In this document: piece by piece, positions 32,052-49,460 of the stretch
Numbering within the stretch: the stretch's first letter is position 1
Layout: each line of letters opens with the position of its first letter
NCBI RefSeq assembly: GCF_009377345.1
Contig: NZ_WBSL01000003.1
Location: forward strand, 62,001-126,000
Direction: 5' to 3'
DNA length: 64,000 nucleotides
Origin: Deinococcus terrestris
GTDB lineage: Bacteria; Deinococcota; Deinococci; Deinococcales; Deinococcaceae
Position numbers and translations under genes: made by a program
Notes under the pieces: generated by a model
Seen by the model: only the letters and a program-made list of their open reading frames with translations
What the model was told of the DNA's origin: nothing
Database searches by the model: none

Positions 32052-32103
32052 CCCTTTACGGCGGGCCGCCTGTCGTGGGCGGCTGGCCGCTTTCAGGAGA
32101 CCC

Positions 32104-32871
32104 ATGACCGATCCTCAACCGCAGCCCACCCCCTCCCCGCGCGTCGCCCTTGTCACCGGCTCCAGCCGGGGCCTGGGCCGCGCAATGGCCCTCTCGCTCG
32201 CCCGTGCGGGCTTCAGCGTGGCCGTCCACTACGGCCGCAACCAGGCGGAAGCCGAGAAGGTCGCCGAGGAGATTCGCGCCCTCGGCGTACCCGCGCAGGT
32301 CTTCGGCGCCGACCTCTCCACCCCCGCCAACGCCAGCAGGCTTGTCGAGGACGTGATCAAGACGATGGGCCGCCTCGACGTGCTCGTCAACAACGCGGGC
32401 ATCACGCGGGATACCCTCGCCATCCGCATGAAGGACGAGGACTGGCAGGCCGTCATCGACACCAACCTCGGCAGCGCCTTTGCCGCCAGCCGCGCGGCCA
32501 TCAAGCACATGATGCGGGCGCGGGCGGGACGGATCATCAACATCGCGTCCGTCGTCGGGCTGATGGGCAACCCCGGTCAGGCCAACTACGTCGCCAGCAA
32601 GGCGGGCCTGATCGGGCTGACCAAGGCGCTCGCCAAGGAGTACGGCGGGCGCGGGATCACCGTGAACGCGGTCGCCCCCGGCTTTATCGAGTCGGACATG
32701 ACGGCCGGGCTGCCCGAGGAGGTGCAGAAGACCTACCTGGGCGGCATTCCGCTGGGGCGCTTCGGCCAGCCGGAGGAAGTCGCCGCGCTCGTCACCTTCC
32801 TCGCCTCGGACGCCGCCGGGTATGTCACCGGGCAGGTCATCGGGGTGGACGGCGGGTTATACCCCCACTGA
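32104..32871 (+). CDS. fabG: 3-oxoacyl-ACP reductase
   Basis: FabG reduces the 3-keto group of the growing acyl-ACP with NADPH. The 255-residue short-chain dehydrogenase has the cofactor motif TGSSRGLGRAM (about 18-28), NNAG, and the catalytic Ser149, Tyr162 and Lys166 (NYVASKAG). It ends in VIGVDGGLYPH, usual for FabG. An AGGAG ribosome site lies 3-4 nt before the ATG. Its place between fabD and acpP settles the role among many SDRs. Confidence 0.95.
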   Translation: MTDPQPQPTPSPRVALVTGSSRGLGRAMALSLARAGFSVAVHYGRNQAEAEKVAEEIRALGVPAQVFGADLSTPANASRLVEDVIKTMGRLDVLVNNAGITRDTLAIRMKDEDWQAVIDTNLGSAFAASRAAIKHMMRARAGRIINIASVVGLMGNPGQANYVASKAGLIGLTKALAKEYGGRGITVNAVAPGFIESDMTAGLPEEVQKTYLGGIPLGRFGQPEEVAALVTFLASDAAGYVTGQVIGVDGGLYPH

Positions 32872-32973
32872 CGCGGGACGCGGGCAGAGGTTGAACCCCG
32901 TCCAGGCATGTCGGCACAGGGGGGAAGCGCGTGTACACTGGCGCGAGACTTCAGGTTCAAGGAGGAACAGAGC

Positions 32974-33204
<231 letters not shown>

Positions 33205-33290
33205 GCGCGGGCATCGGGGCCGGGGAAGGCTTGCGGGAAACCGTGGCCCTGCCCGGCTCCTCCCTTGACCCCCAGGGGAGAGGAGGCAGC

Positions 33291-34535
<1,245 letters not shown>

Positions 34536-34653
34536 ACGCGGTCTAAGTTCCTCCAGCCGTTAAATTCAGCCTCCATCTGGAACAATGGTGACCCGGCCCC
34601 GAGCCGGGTCGTCCGTTTCCTTCCCGTCTCTCGCCCGCCCGAGGTTGCCCGCT

Positions 34654-36765
<2,112 letters not shown>

Positions 36766-36780
36766 GGTCAGGGGAAAAGA

Positions 36781-36811
36781 AAACGGACGCCTCCGAGGTG
36801 GGGCGTCCGTA
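36781..36811. terminator. Bidirectional terminator between ppk and the peptide gene
   Basis: ACGGACGCC and GGCGTCCGT form a 9-bp stem. Minus-strand readthrough meets TTTTCTTTTCC after the stem, plus-strand meets AAGAGTTTTG. It serves the convergent ppk and peptide genes. Confidence 0.8.
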
Positions 36812-36840
36812 AGAGTTTTGAGAGAGAGGAAAGGGAAGGA

Positions 36841-36981
36841 TCAGAGGACGCCGTAGTCGTTGGCCCCTTCAACTTTGACGGGCTGCTTCAAAACGCCGTA
36901 GTCGTTGGCCCCTGCCTGAGCGACCGAGATACCGAGAGCTGCCAGAACCGCCAGGACCTTCACGATTTTTTTCAGGGACAT
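36841..36981 (-). CDS. Small secreted peptide precursor with duplicated GANDYGVL motif
   Basis: This is a 46-residue precursor I do not recognise from any named family. Residues 1-23 form a classical Sec signal peptide: MSLKK charged start, the hydrophobic core IVKVLAVLAALGISV and an AQA cleavage site. The predicted mature peptide of 23 residues starts and ends with GANDYGVL, joined by KQPVKVE. The two copies are encoded by a perfect 20-bp direct repeat (36848-36867 and 36893-36912). On the minus strand TACAAT lies 6 nt before the ATG, so the mRNA should be leaderless. It is divergent from a TPR/BTAD regulator with only 22 bp between starts. A signalling peptide is inferred, not shown. Confidence 0.8.
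   Translation of the reverse strand: MSLKKIVKVLAVLAALGISVAQAGANDYGVLKQPVKVEGANDYGVL
36848..36912 (-). repeat. 20-bp direct repeat inside the peptide gene
   Basis: Two identical 20-bp units (36848-36867 and 36893-36912) lie 45 bp apart, exactly 15 codons. Both encode GANDYGV, the candidate signal motif. The codons after each unit differ (TTTTG and CCTC), so the duplication is not brand new. Confidence 0.9.
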
Positions 36982-36987
36982 GGCGGT

Positions 36988-36993
36988 ATTGTA
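36988..36993 (-). promoter_or_regulatory. -10 box of the peptide gene
   Basis: TACAAT on the minus strand matches TATAAT at 5 of 6 positions and lies 6 nt before the peptide ATG. No good -35 is visible 16-18 bp upstream, which suggests a need for an activator. It overlaps TATTGT (36987-36992), a possible -10 of the divergent regulator gene. Confidence 0.65.
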
Positions 36994-37003
36994 ACCACAA
37001 GCG

Positions 37004-38890
37004 ATGACTCTAGATGTGGAGCAGTTCTCAGACCTCCAGGCATACTTCGATGCCGGGCGATATGACGCCGTCATAGCCTATTTGACCGACTTTCCCCCGA
37101 CGACACCGGAAGGTTGGCGGATGCTAGGAATGGCCTACATGGTGAGCGGGCAAGTCCAGCAGGCAGAGTTGCCACTCATGCGTGCCGCAGAGCTGGGTGA
37201 TGACGAGGCCCGAGTTGAATACGGGAATGTCTTGCGCCTTCAAGGTCGTTTTGCTGAAGCCATTCGGCATTTCGAGCGAATTACGCCTTCCCTCGGAGGA
37301 GAGCTGGCGCTGCGGGCACAGCGGTGGTGGGGAACGGCTGAGTTTCAGGCGGGACAGATGGTGGAGGGCCTCGAACGCTGCGAACAGGCTTGGCGCGGCT
37401 ATATGGCTCTGGGGGACGACGAGCGTATCGGGCGTATTACGCAAACCGTCGCGCAGATGCTTGTTCAGACGGGTGAGGTTACGCGGGCACAGCACCTCTA
37501 CCAGGAAGCGATAAGGCTTTTGCCCAAAGACAGAAATCCTGTCGCAAGACTTTCAGCCCTGACTGGTCTGGCAAATGTCCAGGTTCTCACGGGAGATTTC
37601 CGTGGAGCAAGGAGTACGATCGCCCAAGCTCATGAGGTGTTGACCCAGACGAATGCTATGAGGCCCCGCGCCTACCTCCTCGCCGTCGAGGCCGACTTGC
37701 ACCGCCTGACCGGGGACCATGCGGCCCACCTCCAGGCGCTTGAGGAGTTGCGGACCATCGTGGAAACCACGCGCGACTTCGAGCTGCTGACGTGGACGGC
37801 GACCCGGATGGCCGACCTTTACAGCCGTCAGGGGCAGCACGCGCGGGCGCTGGAGGTGCTGCTCGACCTCGCGCCGGACGCGACGCACCCGGCGGTCACC
37901 ATGACGCGGGGCGTCCTGCTGCGGCGGCGGCAGCATCACGCGCAGGCCGCCGAGCACCTGACGCGGGCGCTGGAATCGCAGACGCTGGGTGAGGGCCAGC
38001 GGGTGCGGGCGTTGCTGCATCTGGCCGAGGCGCAGTCGGGGCTGGGGCAGGCCGACGAAAGCCTGCGGACCTTCCGCGAGGCGCTCACTGCCCTGATCGC
38101 CGCCCGCGACCGTATGCTCTACCGCCCCGATCTGCACGAACTCGCCAACCTCGTGCAGCGGGCACTGCTCGATCCCGACCTCGCGCCCGACACGCAACTC
38201 GTGCTGGAAAAGCTCAACGTGCCCGGCAGCGAGACGCCCGTCTCCGGGGCGCTGCACCTGCGGGTGCACACCCTGGGCCGCTCGGAGATCGAGCGCGGAG
38301 GCGAGACGATCAACATGAGTCTGGAAGGCGGCGTGCTCACGCTGGTCTACCTCGCCCTGAATCCGGGGCGCACCCGCCGCGAGCTGGAAGCGACCCTCTA
38401 CCCCGACCGCGACCCCAAGACCGCCGGGGACTACTTCCGGGCCGTGTTCCGCGAGTTGCGGGTGCGGCTGGGGGCCGAGGTGCTCACGATGGAGGGCAGC
38501 GCCAAGCAGCCGCGCTACAGCCTGGGGCCGGACGTGCATGTGCATTTGGACGTGACCGAGCTGCGGGCGGCGCTCGCGGCGGGGGACCTTGCGCAGGCAC
38601 TGGCGCTGTACCGCGGGCCTTTCCTGCCGGGGTTGCGAATGGAGAGCGAGTGGGCCGACGAGGTCCGCGAAGAACTGCGCCTGCTGCTCACGATGGAAGT
38701 CCGCACCCGCGTCGCGCAGGCCCGCGAGGAAGGCGACCTGCGCCGCGCCCTGCTGCTCACCAACGAGTTCCTGCGGATCGACGCCTACGACCTCCCCATG
38801 CTGGAGGCCCGCGTGGAGATCGCGCGGGAGGTCGCGCCCCCGCAGGAGCTCGCCCGCTACGTGGTGGAACTGCACCGCATGAAGCCCTGA
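37004..38890 (+). CDS. TPR-repeat transcriptional regulator with winged-helix/BTAD DNA-binding region
   Basis: This is a 628-residue predicted cytoplasmic regulator. Residues of about 1-390 are helical hairpins with TPR character (GWRMLGMAYMVSGQVQQAELPL, ALTGLANVQVLTGDF, LLHLAEAQSGLGQADESL). Residues of about 415-490 look like an OmpR/SARP-type winged helix (LTLVYLALNPGRTRRELEATLYPD, YFRAVFRELRVRLG). Residues of about 500-628 form a bacterial transcriptional activation domain (LYRGPFLPGL, ALLLTNEFLRIDAYDLPMLEARVEI). The order, with DNA binding at the C-terminal side of the TPRs, is the reverse of SARP proteins. GC content of the first 660 nt is about 58% against about 70% later. Its start lies 22 bp from that of a secreted peptide gene. 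The ligand is unproven. Confidence 0.88.
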   Translation: MTLDVEQFSDLQAYFDAGRYDAVIAYLTDFPPTTPEGWRMLGMAYMVSGQVQQAELPLMRAAELGDDEARVEYGNVLRLQGRFAEAIRHFERITPSLGGELALRAQRWWGTAEFQAGQMVEGLERCEQAWRGYMALGDDERIGRITQTVAQMLVQTGEVTRAQHLYQEAIRLLPKDRNPVARLSALTGLANVQVLTGDFRGARSTIAQAHEVLTQTNAMRPRAYLLAVEADLHRLTGDHAAHLQALEELRTIVETTRDFELLTWTATRMADLYSRQGQHARALEVLLDLAPDATHPAVTMTRGVLLRRRQHHAQAAEHLTRALESQTLGEGQRVRALLHLAEAQSGLGQADESLRTFREALTALIAARDRMLYRPDLHELANLVQRALLDPDLAPDTQLVLEKLNVPGSETPVSGALHLRVHTLGRSEIERGGETINMSLEGGVLTLVYLALNPGRTRRELEATLYPDRDPKTAGDYFRAVFRELRVRLGAEVLTMEGSAKQPRYSLGPDVHVHLDVTELRAALAAGDLAQALALYRGPFLPGLRMESEWADEVREELRLLLTMEVRTRVAQAREEGDLRRALLLTNEFLRIDAYDLPMLEARVEIAREVAPPQELARYVVELHRMKP

Positions 38891-38902
38891 GGGGCAACGG
38901 CC

Positions 38903-39208
38903 GTGTCCCCCGACGACCGCCCCTTCCTGAACCCGCCTGGCCCAGACGCCGCTACGCTCGCCGGGGAGGTGCCCCCCGCCCTCTTTGACCTCGCCGTGAA
39001 CCGGGCGGACGCGGCCCTGCGGGGCCTGCGCCCCGGCGACCCTGCCCGTGCCCTCGCCACCTGGCATGCCCGCACCCGCTTTGCCCGGCGGGTGCCATTG
39101 GCGGCGGTGGCAGAAGCGCTGGCCCACAAGCCTGCCGAGCCTGGCGAATGGCACTGGGCCGGGGGGCCGGGGGGCGGGTGGGTGGCGGGAAAGGCCCCGT
39201 TTCCGTGA
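38903..39208 (+). CDS. Hypothetical protein, 101 residues
   Basis: I do not recognise this family. The 101-residue product begins with a GTG 12 nt after the regulator stop, so it may be co-transcribed. It is soluble-looking, with a helical middle (PPALFDLAVNRADAALRGL, ALATWHARTRFARRVPLAAVAEALAH) and a glycine/tryptophan-rich end (EWHWAGGPGGGWVAGKAPFP). Codon use is like that of confirmed neighbours. No active-site motif is visible. Confidence 0.6.
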   Translation: MSPDDRPFLNPPGPDAATLAGEVPPALFDLAVNRADAALRGLRPGDPARALATWHARTRFARRVPLAAVAEALAHKPAEPGEWHWAGGPGGGWVAGKAPFP

Positions 39209-39212
39209 CCGT

Positions 39213-39851
<639 letters not shown>

Positions 39852-39916
39852 GAGGGCCAGCATAGGGCGGCGCAGCGCCCTGTTTCGCCTACGCTGGACC
39901 GCTATCCTCGCCGCAT

Positions 39917-40743
<827 letters not shown>

Positions 40744-40747
<4 letters not shown>

Positions 40748-41388
40748 CCGACCTCACCAGTCTGCGCCTGTCCTACACCCGCGCTGAGCTTCGCCGCGCC
40801 GACCTCAACCCTGACCCCCTCCTCCAGTTCCGGGCCTGGCTGGAGGAAGCCCTCGCCGCCGACCTGCGCGAGCCGTATGCCCTCAGCCTCGCCACTGCCG
40901 ACGCCGCCGGGCGGCCCTCGGTGCGGACCGTGCTGCTGCGCGGGGCGGAGGAGGACGGCCTGACCTTTTACACCAACTACGACTCGCGCAAGGGCCACGA
41001 CCTCGCCGCCAACCCGCAGGCCGAGGTGCTGTTCCACTGGGCCGAACTGGAGCGGCAGGTGCGGGCGTATGGCCGGGTCGAGCGTGTCTTGGAGGAAGAC
41101 AGCACCGCCTACTTCCATGCCCGGCCCTACCAGAGCCAGCTCGCCGCCCACGCCAGCGACCCGCAGAGTGCGCCCATCGAAAACCGGGAAGCGTTGGAGG
41201 CCAAGTTCGCCGAGTTGCAGGCCCGCTACCCCCAGGGCACGCCCGTCCCCAAGCCGGGCTACTGGGGCGGCTACCGCGTGGTCGTCGCCGAGTGGGAATT
41301 CTGGCAGGGCCGCCGCAACCGGATGCACGACCGCTTCCGGTACACGCGGGCGGGGGAGGGGTGGCGGGTGGAACGGTTGATGCCGTAA
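40744..41388 (+). CDS. pdxH: Pyridoxamine 5'-phosphate oxidase
   Basis: This FMN enzyme oxidises pyridoxine or pyridoxamine 5'-phosphate to pyridoxal 5'-phosphate. The 214-residue protein has the family motifs [36 protein letters not shown] and the C-terminal [16 protein letters not shown], which holds FMN and substrate contacts. Length is normal. The start overlaps the mutM stop, so the two are co-translated. A long hairpin follows. Confidence 0.96.
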
Positions 41389-41476
41389 CAGCTTTCAGCG
41401 GTCAGCAACACCAAGAGGAGGCGGAGTGCTCATGCTCAAGCACTCTGCCTCTTCTGGTGCTGGTCACTGGAAGCTG
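41389..41476. repeat. Long imperfect inverted repeat after pdxH
   Basis: Arms of about 40 nt (41389-41430 and 41439-41476) fold around an 8-nt loop; the inner part AGGCGGAGTGCT/AGCACTCTGCCT pairs almost fully. It may be a terminator or a small palindromic mobile element. A 15-nt string after it, CTGGAAGCTGGCGGC (41467-41481), recurs at 61568-61582. Confidence 0.7.
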
Positions 41477-41548
41477 GCGGCAGGCCGCTTCTGCGGCAAC
41501 TTCCACCTCCCTCCCCGCGTACCTTAAGGCGAGGAGGACCCCCTGGAC

Positions 41549-42058
41549 ATGGACTTTTATCTGCTGTGCCTGATCGTGGGCGGCGGCCTGCTGGTGCTCT
41601 CGCTGGTGGGCGGGCACGACCACGACGCGCCCACCGATCACCCGGAAGCAGGCGACCTCGCCTCGTGGTTCTCGCTGCGCTCGGTGGTGAGCTTCGCGGC
41701 CTTTTTCGGGTTGGCGGGAACGGTCGCGGGGCTGCTGGGCCTGGGTGGGGTGGGGCAACTCGTCATGGCCCTGGTGACCGGGCTGGCGGTGGGCGGGTTT
41801 ACCGCCTTCGCCTTCCGGCTGGCCCGCACGCGCGGTGAGGTCAGCGGGGGGGCGGGGCGGCTGACCGGGCGCACGGGCAAGGTCCTGGTGCCTCCCGCGC
41901 CGGGGCGCCCCGGCAAGGTGGCCGTCACGGTCGCTGGGCAGATCGAACATGCCCTCGCCCGCAGCGCGGACCCCCTGCGGGCCGGAGACGCCGTGATCGT
42001 CCTGGGCGTGCAGGGCGGCATCCTCGACGTGGGCGCCTGGGATGGGCGCGACCCCTGA
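41549..42058 (+). CDS. NfeD-like membrane protein (flotillin partner)
   Basis: This 169-residue protein has two or three membrane helices and a C-terminal soluble beta-barrel (GRLTGRTGKVLVPPAPGRPGKVAVTVAGQ), the layout of short NfeD/YuaF-type proteins. These sit beside flotillin genes and act with them in membrane microdomains. The flotillin gene follows 45 nt downstream on the same strand, which supports the call. A GAGGAGG stretch lies upstream of the ATG but with long spacing. Confidence 0.85.
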   Translation: MDFYLLCLIVGGGLLVLSLVGGHDHDAPTDHPEAGDLASWFSLRSVVSFAAFFGLAGTVAGLLGLGGVGQLVMALVTGLAVGGFTAFAFRLARTRGEVSGGAGRLTGRTGKVLVPPAPGRPGKVAVTVAGQIEHALARSADPLRAGDAVIVLGVQGGILDVGAWDGRDP

Positions 42059-42103
42059 GCCTCACACCCTGACCTTCACCCCCTTCTCTCCAAGGAGCTG
42101 CCT

Positions 42104-43699
<1,596 letters not shown>

Positions 43700-43828
43700 A
43701 GGTTCGGCACAAGAAGTTGTCATGCCGAGCCGGAATGAATCCGCCCCCGAGCCCGTCTCCAGGCCCTTCCGCCCGCGCTCAGGGTGCCCGGCCTCTCTCT
43801 TTCCAGAGCTTTAAAGCTTCGCCTCAAC

Positions 43829-43861
43829 AGGACGCTTGCGTGGGCAGGTGTCCTTTTTTTT
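43829..43861 (+). terminator. Terminator of the nfeD-flotillin operon
   Basis: AGGAC and GTCCT bracket a GC-rich 16-nt interior and are followed by eight T residues. It lies 130 bp after the flotillin stop and 20 bp before ohr. Confidence 0.6.
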
Positions 43862-43880
43862 GCCCCCGCGACAGGCCATC

Positions 43881-44309
43881 ATGTCCGCCATGAGCAACCT
43901 TTACACCGCAGAAGCGAGCGCCACCGGGGGCCGTTCGGGCCATGCCCGCAGCACGGACGGCCGCCTAGACCTCGACCTCAGCGTGCCCAGCGAGATCGGC
44001 GGCGACGGCGGCGCGGGCACCAACCCCGAGCAACTGTTCGCGGCCGGGTACGCGGCCTGCTTTCAGGGGGCGCTGGGGGTGGCCGCCCGCCGCCAGAAGA
44101 TCGAGCTGAGCGACGACAGCACCATTACCGCCCGCGTGGGCCTGCAAAAAAGTGGACTGGCCTTCGCCCTCGACGTGGAACTCGAAGGCCGCTTCCCCGG
44201 CCTGACCCGCGAGCAGGGCGAGGCGCTGATGCACGCCGCCCACGAGGTCTGCCCCTACAGCGTGGCGACGCGCGGCAACGTGGACGTGCGCCTCAAGGTC
44301 GCGGAGTAA
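43881..44309 (+). CDS. ohr: Organic hydroperoxide resistance protein (OsmC/Ohr)
   Basis: Ohr reduces organic hydroperoxides with two cysteines. The 142-residue protein has LYTAEASATGGRSGHARS, the peroxidatic cysteine in GYAACFQGAL and the resolving cysteine in VCPYSVATRGNVDV, which define the Ohr branch of OsmC. Two ATGs 9 nt apart are possible starts (43881 or 43890). No OhrR-type regulator is adjacent. Confidence 0.93.
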   Translation: MSAMSNLYTAEASATGGRSGHARSTDGRLDLDLSVPSEIGGDGGAGTNPEQLFAAGYAACFQGALGVAARRQKIELSDDSTITARVGLQKSGLAFALDVELEGRFPGLTREQGEALMHAAHEVCPYSVATRGNVDVRLKVAE

Positions 44310-44364
44310 ACGTTCCCGACGCTCGCAGCGCCCCGGCTCCGGCTGGGGCGCTACTTTGTGGGCC

Positions 44365-45000
44365 ATGCGTGTCTTGATCGTCGTCGCCACCGCCGGGGAA
44401 GCCGCCCGGCTCACCGACCTGCCCGCCGACGTGGTGGTCAGTGGGGTCGGCCCGGTCGCGGCGGCGCTCGCTACGGCGTCGGCGCTGGGGCGGGGGCACT
44501 ACGACCTCGCCGTGAGCGCGGGCATCGGCGGGGCGTATCCGGGGAGCGGCCTGGAACCCGGTGACCTCGCCGTGTCGTCCCGCATCGTGCAGGCGGACCT
44601 CGGCGCGTGGGACGATTCCGCTTTCCTGGGACTGGACGTGCTGGGGCTGTCGGTGCTGCCGCAGGGGACACACGCGGGGGTGTTCGAAGTCTGGGAGGGT
44701 GCGCAGGCGCTCGCCACCCGGCTTGGAGCTGCCTTTGGCCCCGCCCTGACCCTGAGCACGGTGACGGGTAGCCACGAGGCGGCGGAGGCGCTCGCCGCCC
44801 GCTATCCCGGAGCGCTCACCGAGGGGATGGAGGGGGCGGGGGTCGCCCACGCTGCGCTGCTGGCTGGCGTCCCGGCCCTGGAGGTGCGGGGCGTGAGCAA
44901 CCCGGTCGGCCCGCGTGACCGCGCCGCGTGGCGCATTCCCGAAGCGCTCGCCGCTGCCCGCCGGGGCCTGGAGGGGCTGCTGGCGGGGGCGGCAGGCTGA
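44365..45000 (+). CDS. mqnB: Futalosine hydrolase MqnB
   Basis: MqnB cleaves futalosine to dehypoxanthine futalosine in the alternative menaquinone pathway used by Deinococcus-Thermus. The 211-residue nucleoside phosphorylase-fold protein has VVVSGVGPVAAALATA, SAGIGGAYPG, TEGMEGAGVAHAALLAGVP and ending SNPVGPRDRAAWRIPEALAA, the last distinguishing it from MTA/SAH nucleosidases. TACTTT (44352-44357) lies 7 nt before the ATG. No other mqn gene is in the window. Confidence 0.9.
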   Translation: MRVLIVVATAGEAARLTDLPADVVVSGVGPVAAALATASALGRGHYDLAVSAGIGGAYPGSGLEPGDLAVSSRIVQADLGAWDDSAFLGLDVLGLSVLPQGTHAGVFEVWEGAQALATRLGAAFGPALTLSTVTGSHEAAEALAARYPGALTEGMEGAGVAHAALLAGVPALEVRGVSNPVGPRDRAAWRIPEALAAARRGLEGLLAGAAG

Positions 45001-45009
45001 CCGAACGGC

Positions 45010-45435
45010 TCAGCTGCTCAGCGGGGCCGTACCCTCCGCGCCGCCGGGGAACTTCACGGCCACGCTGACCACCGTCCCCACCGGGGTCTGCGGCTCGATG
45101 TTCAGCCAGTGGCTTGCCAATACCGGGGGGGCGGGTTGTGGGTCGATGGCCCGGATCAGCACCCGCCCCCGCGACGGCACGAACACGCACCAGCCGTCCG
45201 AAGCCTCCCGAAAGGCCCGCACCGGCAAGATGCTTTGCAGGGTCACGTCATCCGGGGTGGCCCAGTACTCGACGAGCAGCAGGGCGTGGTCGCGACCGAG
45301 GTCGGTGGCGTCCACATTGAGCTGCACTTCCACTGTGTCGGGCTGCCCTGGGACCAGGTGGGTCCAGCCGGGCACGACGTTGCGGCCGCTGCGGGCGCTG
45401 CGGAATTGCTGTTGGGGGTTCATGGGCTGGCTCAT
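45010..45435 (-). CDS. Hypothetical protein, 141 residues
   Basis: I do not recognise this protein. It is soluble-looking and mostly beta-strand in pattern (DTVEVQLNVDATDLGRDHALLLVEYWA, WCVFVPSRGRVLIRAID, GTVVSVAVKFPG), with no signal peptide and no cysteine. TAATCT (45447-45442 on the minus strand) lies 6 nt before the ATG, which supports both expression and this start over one 4 codons downstream. It converges on mqnB with 9 nt between stops. Confidence 0.7.
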   Translation of the reverse strand: MSQPMNPQQQFRSARSGRNVVPGWTHLVPGQPDTVEVQLNVDATDLGRDHALLLVEYWATPDDVTLQSILPVRAFREASDGWCVFVPSRGRVLIRAIDPQPAPPVLASHWLNIEPQTPVGTVVSVAVKFPGGAEGTAPLSS

Positions 45436-45559
45436 GAGGGCAGATTAGCGCGGTTGCCCGCAGTGGGGAGGCCGTGACCGTTTCGCCGGGGGCCGGGCGC
45501 TATCCTGCGGGGGTTGCCGCTCCGCTTCGCCCCATTTCCCACCCCGAGGCCCCCCTGCC

Positions 45560-46642
<1,083 letters not shown>

Positions 46643-46767
46643 GCGGCGGGCTCAGCCCAGGGCGTGGTCCGGCAGACCCCGATCTGTCGGGCCACGCCTA
46701 CTTTTCTTGAGTCCGCTCGTGTTAACCTGACCCCGGAGGTCGGGTGCAGGCCCGGCAAAACGAACAC

Positions 46768-47892
<1,125 letters not shown>

Positions 47893-47906
47893 CCGTCGTC
47901 ACGGAG

Positions 47907-47949
47907 GGCGGGGGAGCGGTGTTCCTGAGAGGGGAACCGCTCCCCCGCC
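47907..47949 (+). terminator. Stem-loop after dnaJ
   Basis: GGCGGGGGAGCGGT and ACCGCTCCCCCGCC form a 14-bp GC-rich stem 14 nt after the dnaJ stop. It lacks a T tract, so it may work as an mRNA end protector as well as a terminator. Confidence 0.7.
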
Positions 47950-48045
47950 TCTGCGCGAATGTGTTTGGGGCGGGTATGCTGCTGAGCGGTCCGCCCTGCG
48001 GCGACACGTCCCTGCCCCCCTACCTTTCCCCGGAGGTATCCCACC

Positions 48046-49044
<999 letters not shown>

Positions 49045-49086
49045 CCTCTCCCTCCCTTTTCCCACCCGCCCGCTAGACTCGCCCCG

Positions 49087-49407
49087 ATGAGCGAGACACA
49101 CGGGCGGGTGCGGGTTGGGCTGGAGGCGGAACTGCCGGAGGGCAGCCAGACCGAGGTGAGCGTGGATGGCCTCAGCGTGGTCGTCGTCCGCTACGAGGGC
49201 CAGTTCTACGCCCTGCGCAACAACTGCACCCACAAGGACTTTCCCCTGCTGGGCGGCGAGGTCAGCGCAGGCCGTATCACCTGCGTCAAGCACGGTGGCA
49301 AGTTCGACCTCGCCACTGGCAAGGCCAGAGCGCTGCCCGCCGTCAAGCCCGTGAAGCTCTACCGCACGGTGCTGGAGACGGGCGAGGTCTACGTCGAGCC
49401 GCTGTGA
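49087..49407 (+). CDS. Rieske-type [2Fe-2S] ferredoxin
   Basis: This small 106-residue electron carrier has the Rieske ligands Cys47 and His49 (NNCTHKDFP) and Cys66 and His69 (CVKHGGKFD). It lacks a membrane anchor, so it is probably a cytoplasmic Rieske ferredoxin like those of dioxygenase or nitrite reductase systems. No oxygenase is adjacent, so the partner is unknown. TAGACT lies 7 nt before the ATG. Confidence 0.92.
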   Translation: MSETHGRVRVGLEAELPEGSQTEVSVDGLSVVVVRYEGQFYALRNNCTHKDFPLLGGEVSAGRITCVKHGGKFDLATGKARALPAVKPVKLYRTVLETGEVYVEPL

Positions 49408-49460
49408 GGCAGGCCGTTTGACGGATGGGGCACGGCGCTGGGCGTGAGAGAGTGCGAGTC

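Noticed and set aside
43829..43861. Hairpin before ohr as a riboswitch or attenuator
   Set aside because: The stem is short and followed by eight T residues, and it lies at the end of the flotillin unit. A terminator explains it more simply.
46706..46712. CTTGAGT half-site upstream of dnaJ as an HspR element
   Set aside because: The partner half at the right distance (TGTTAAC) matches only 3 of 7 bases and no clear promoter surrounds it. A single heptamer is not enough.
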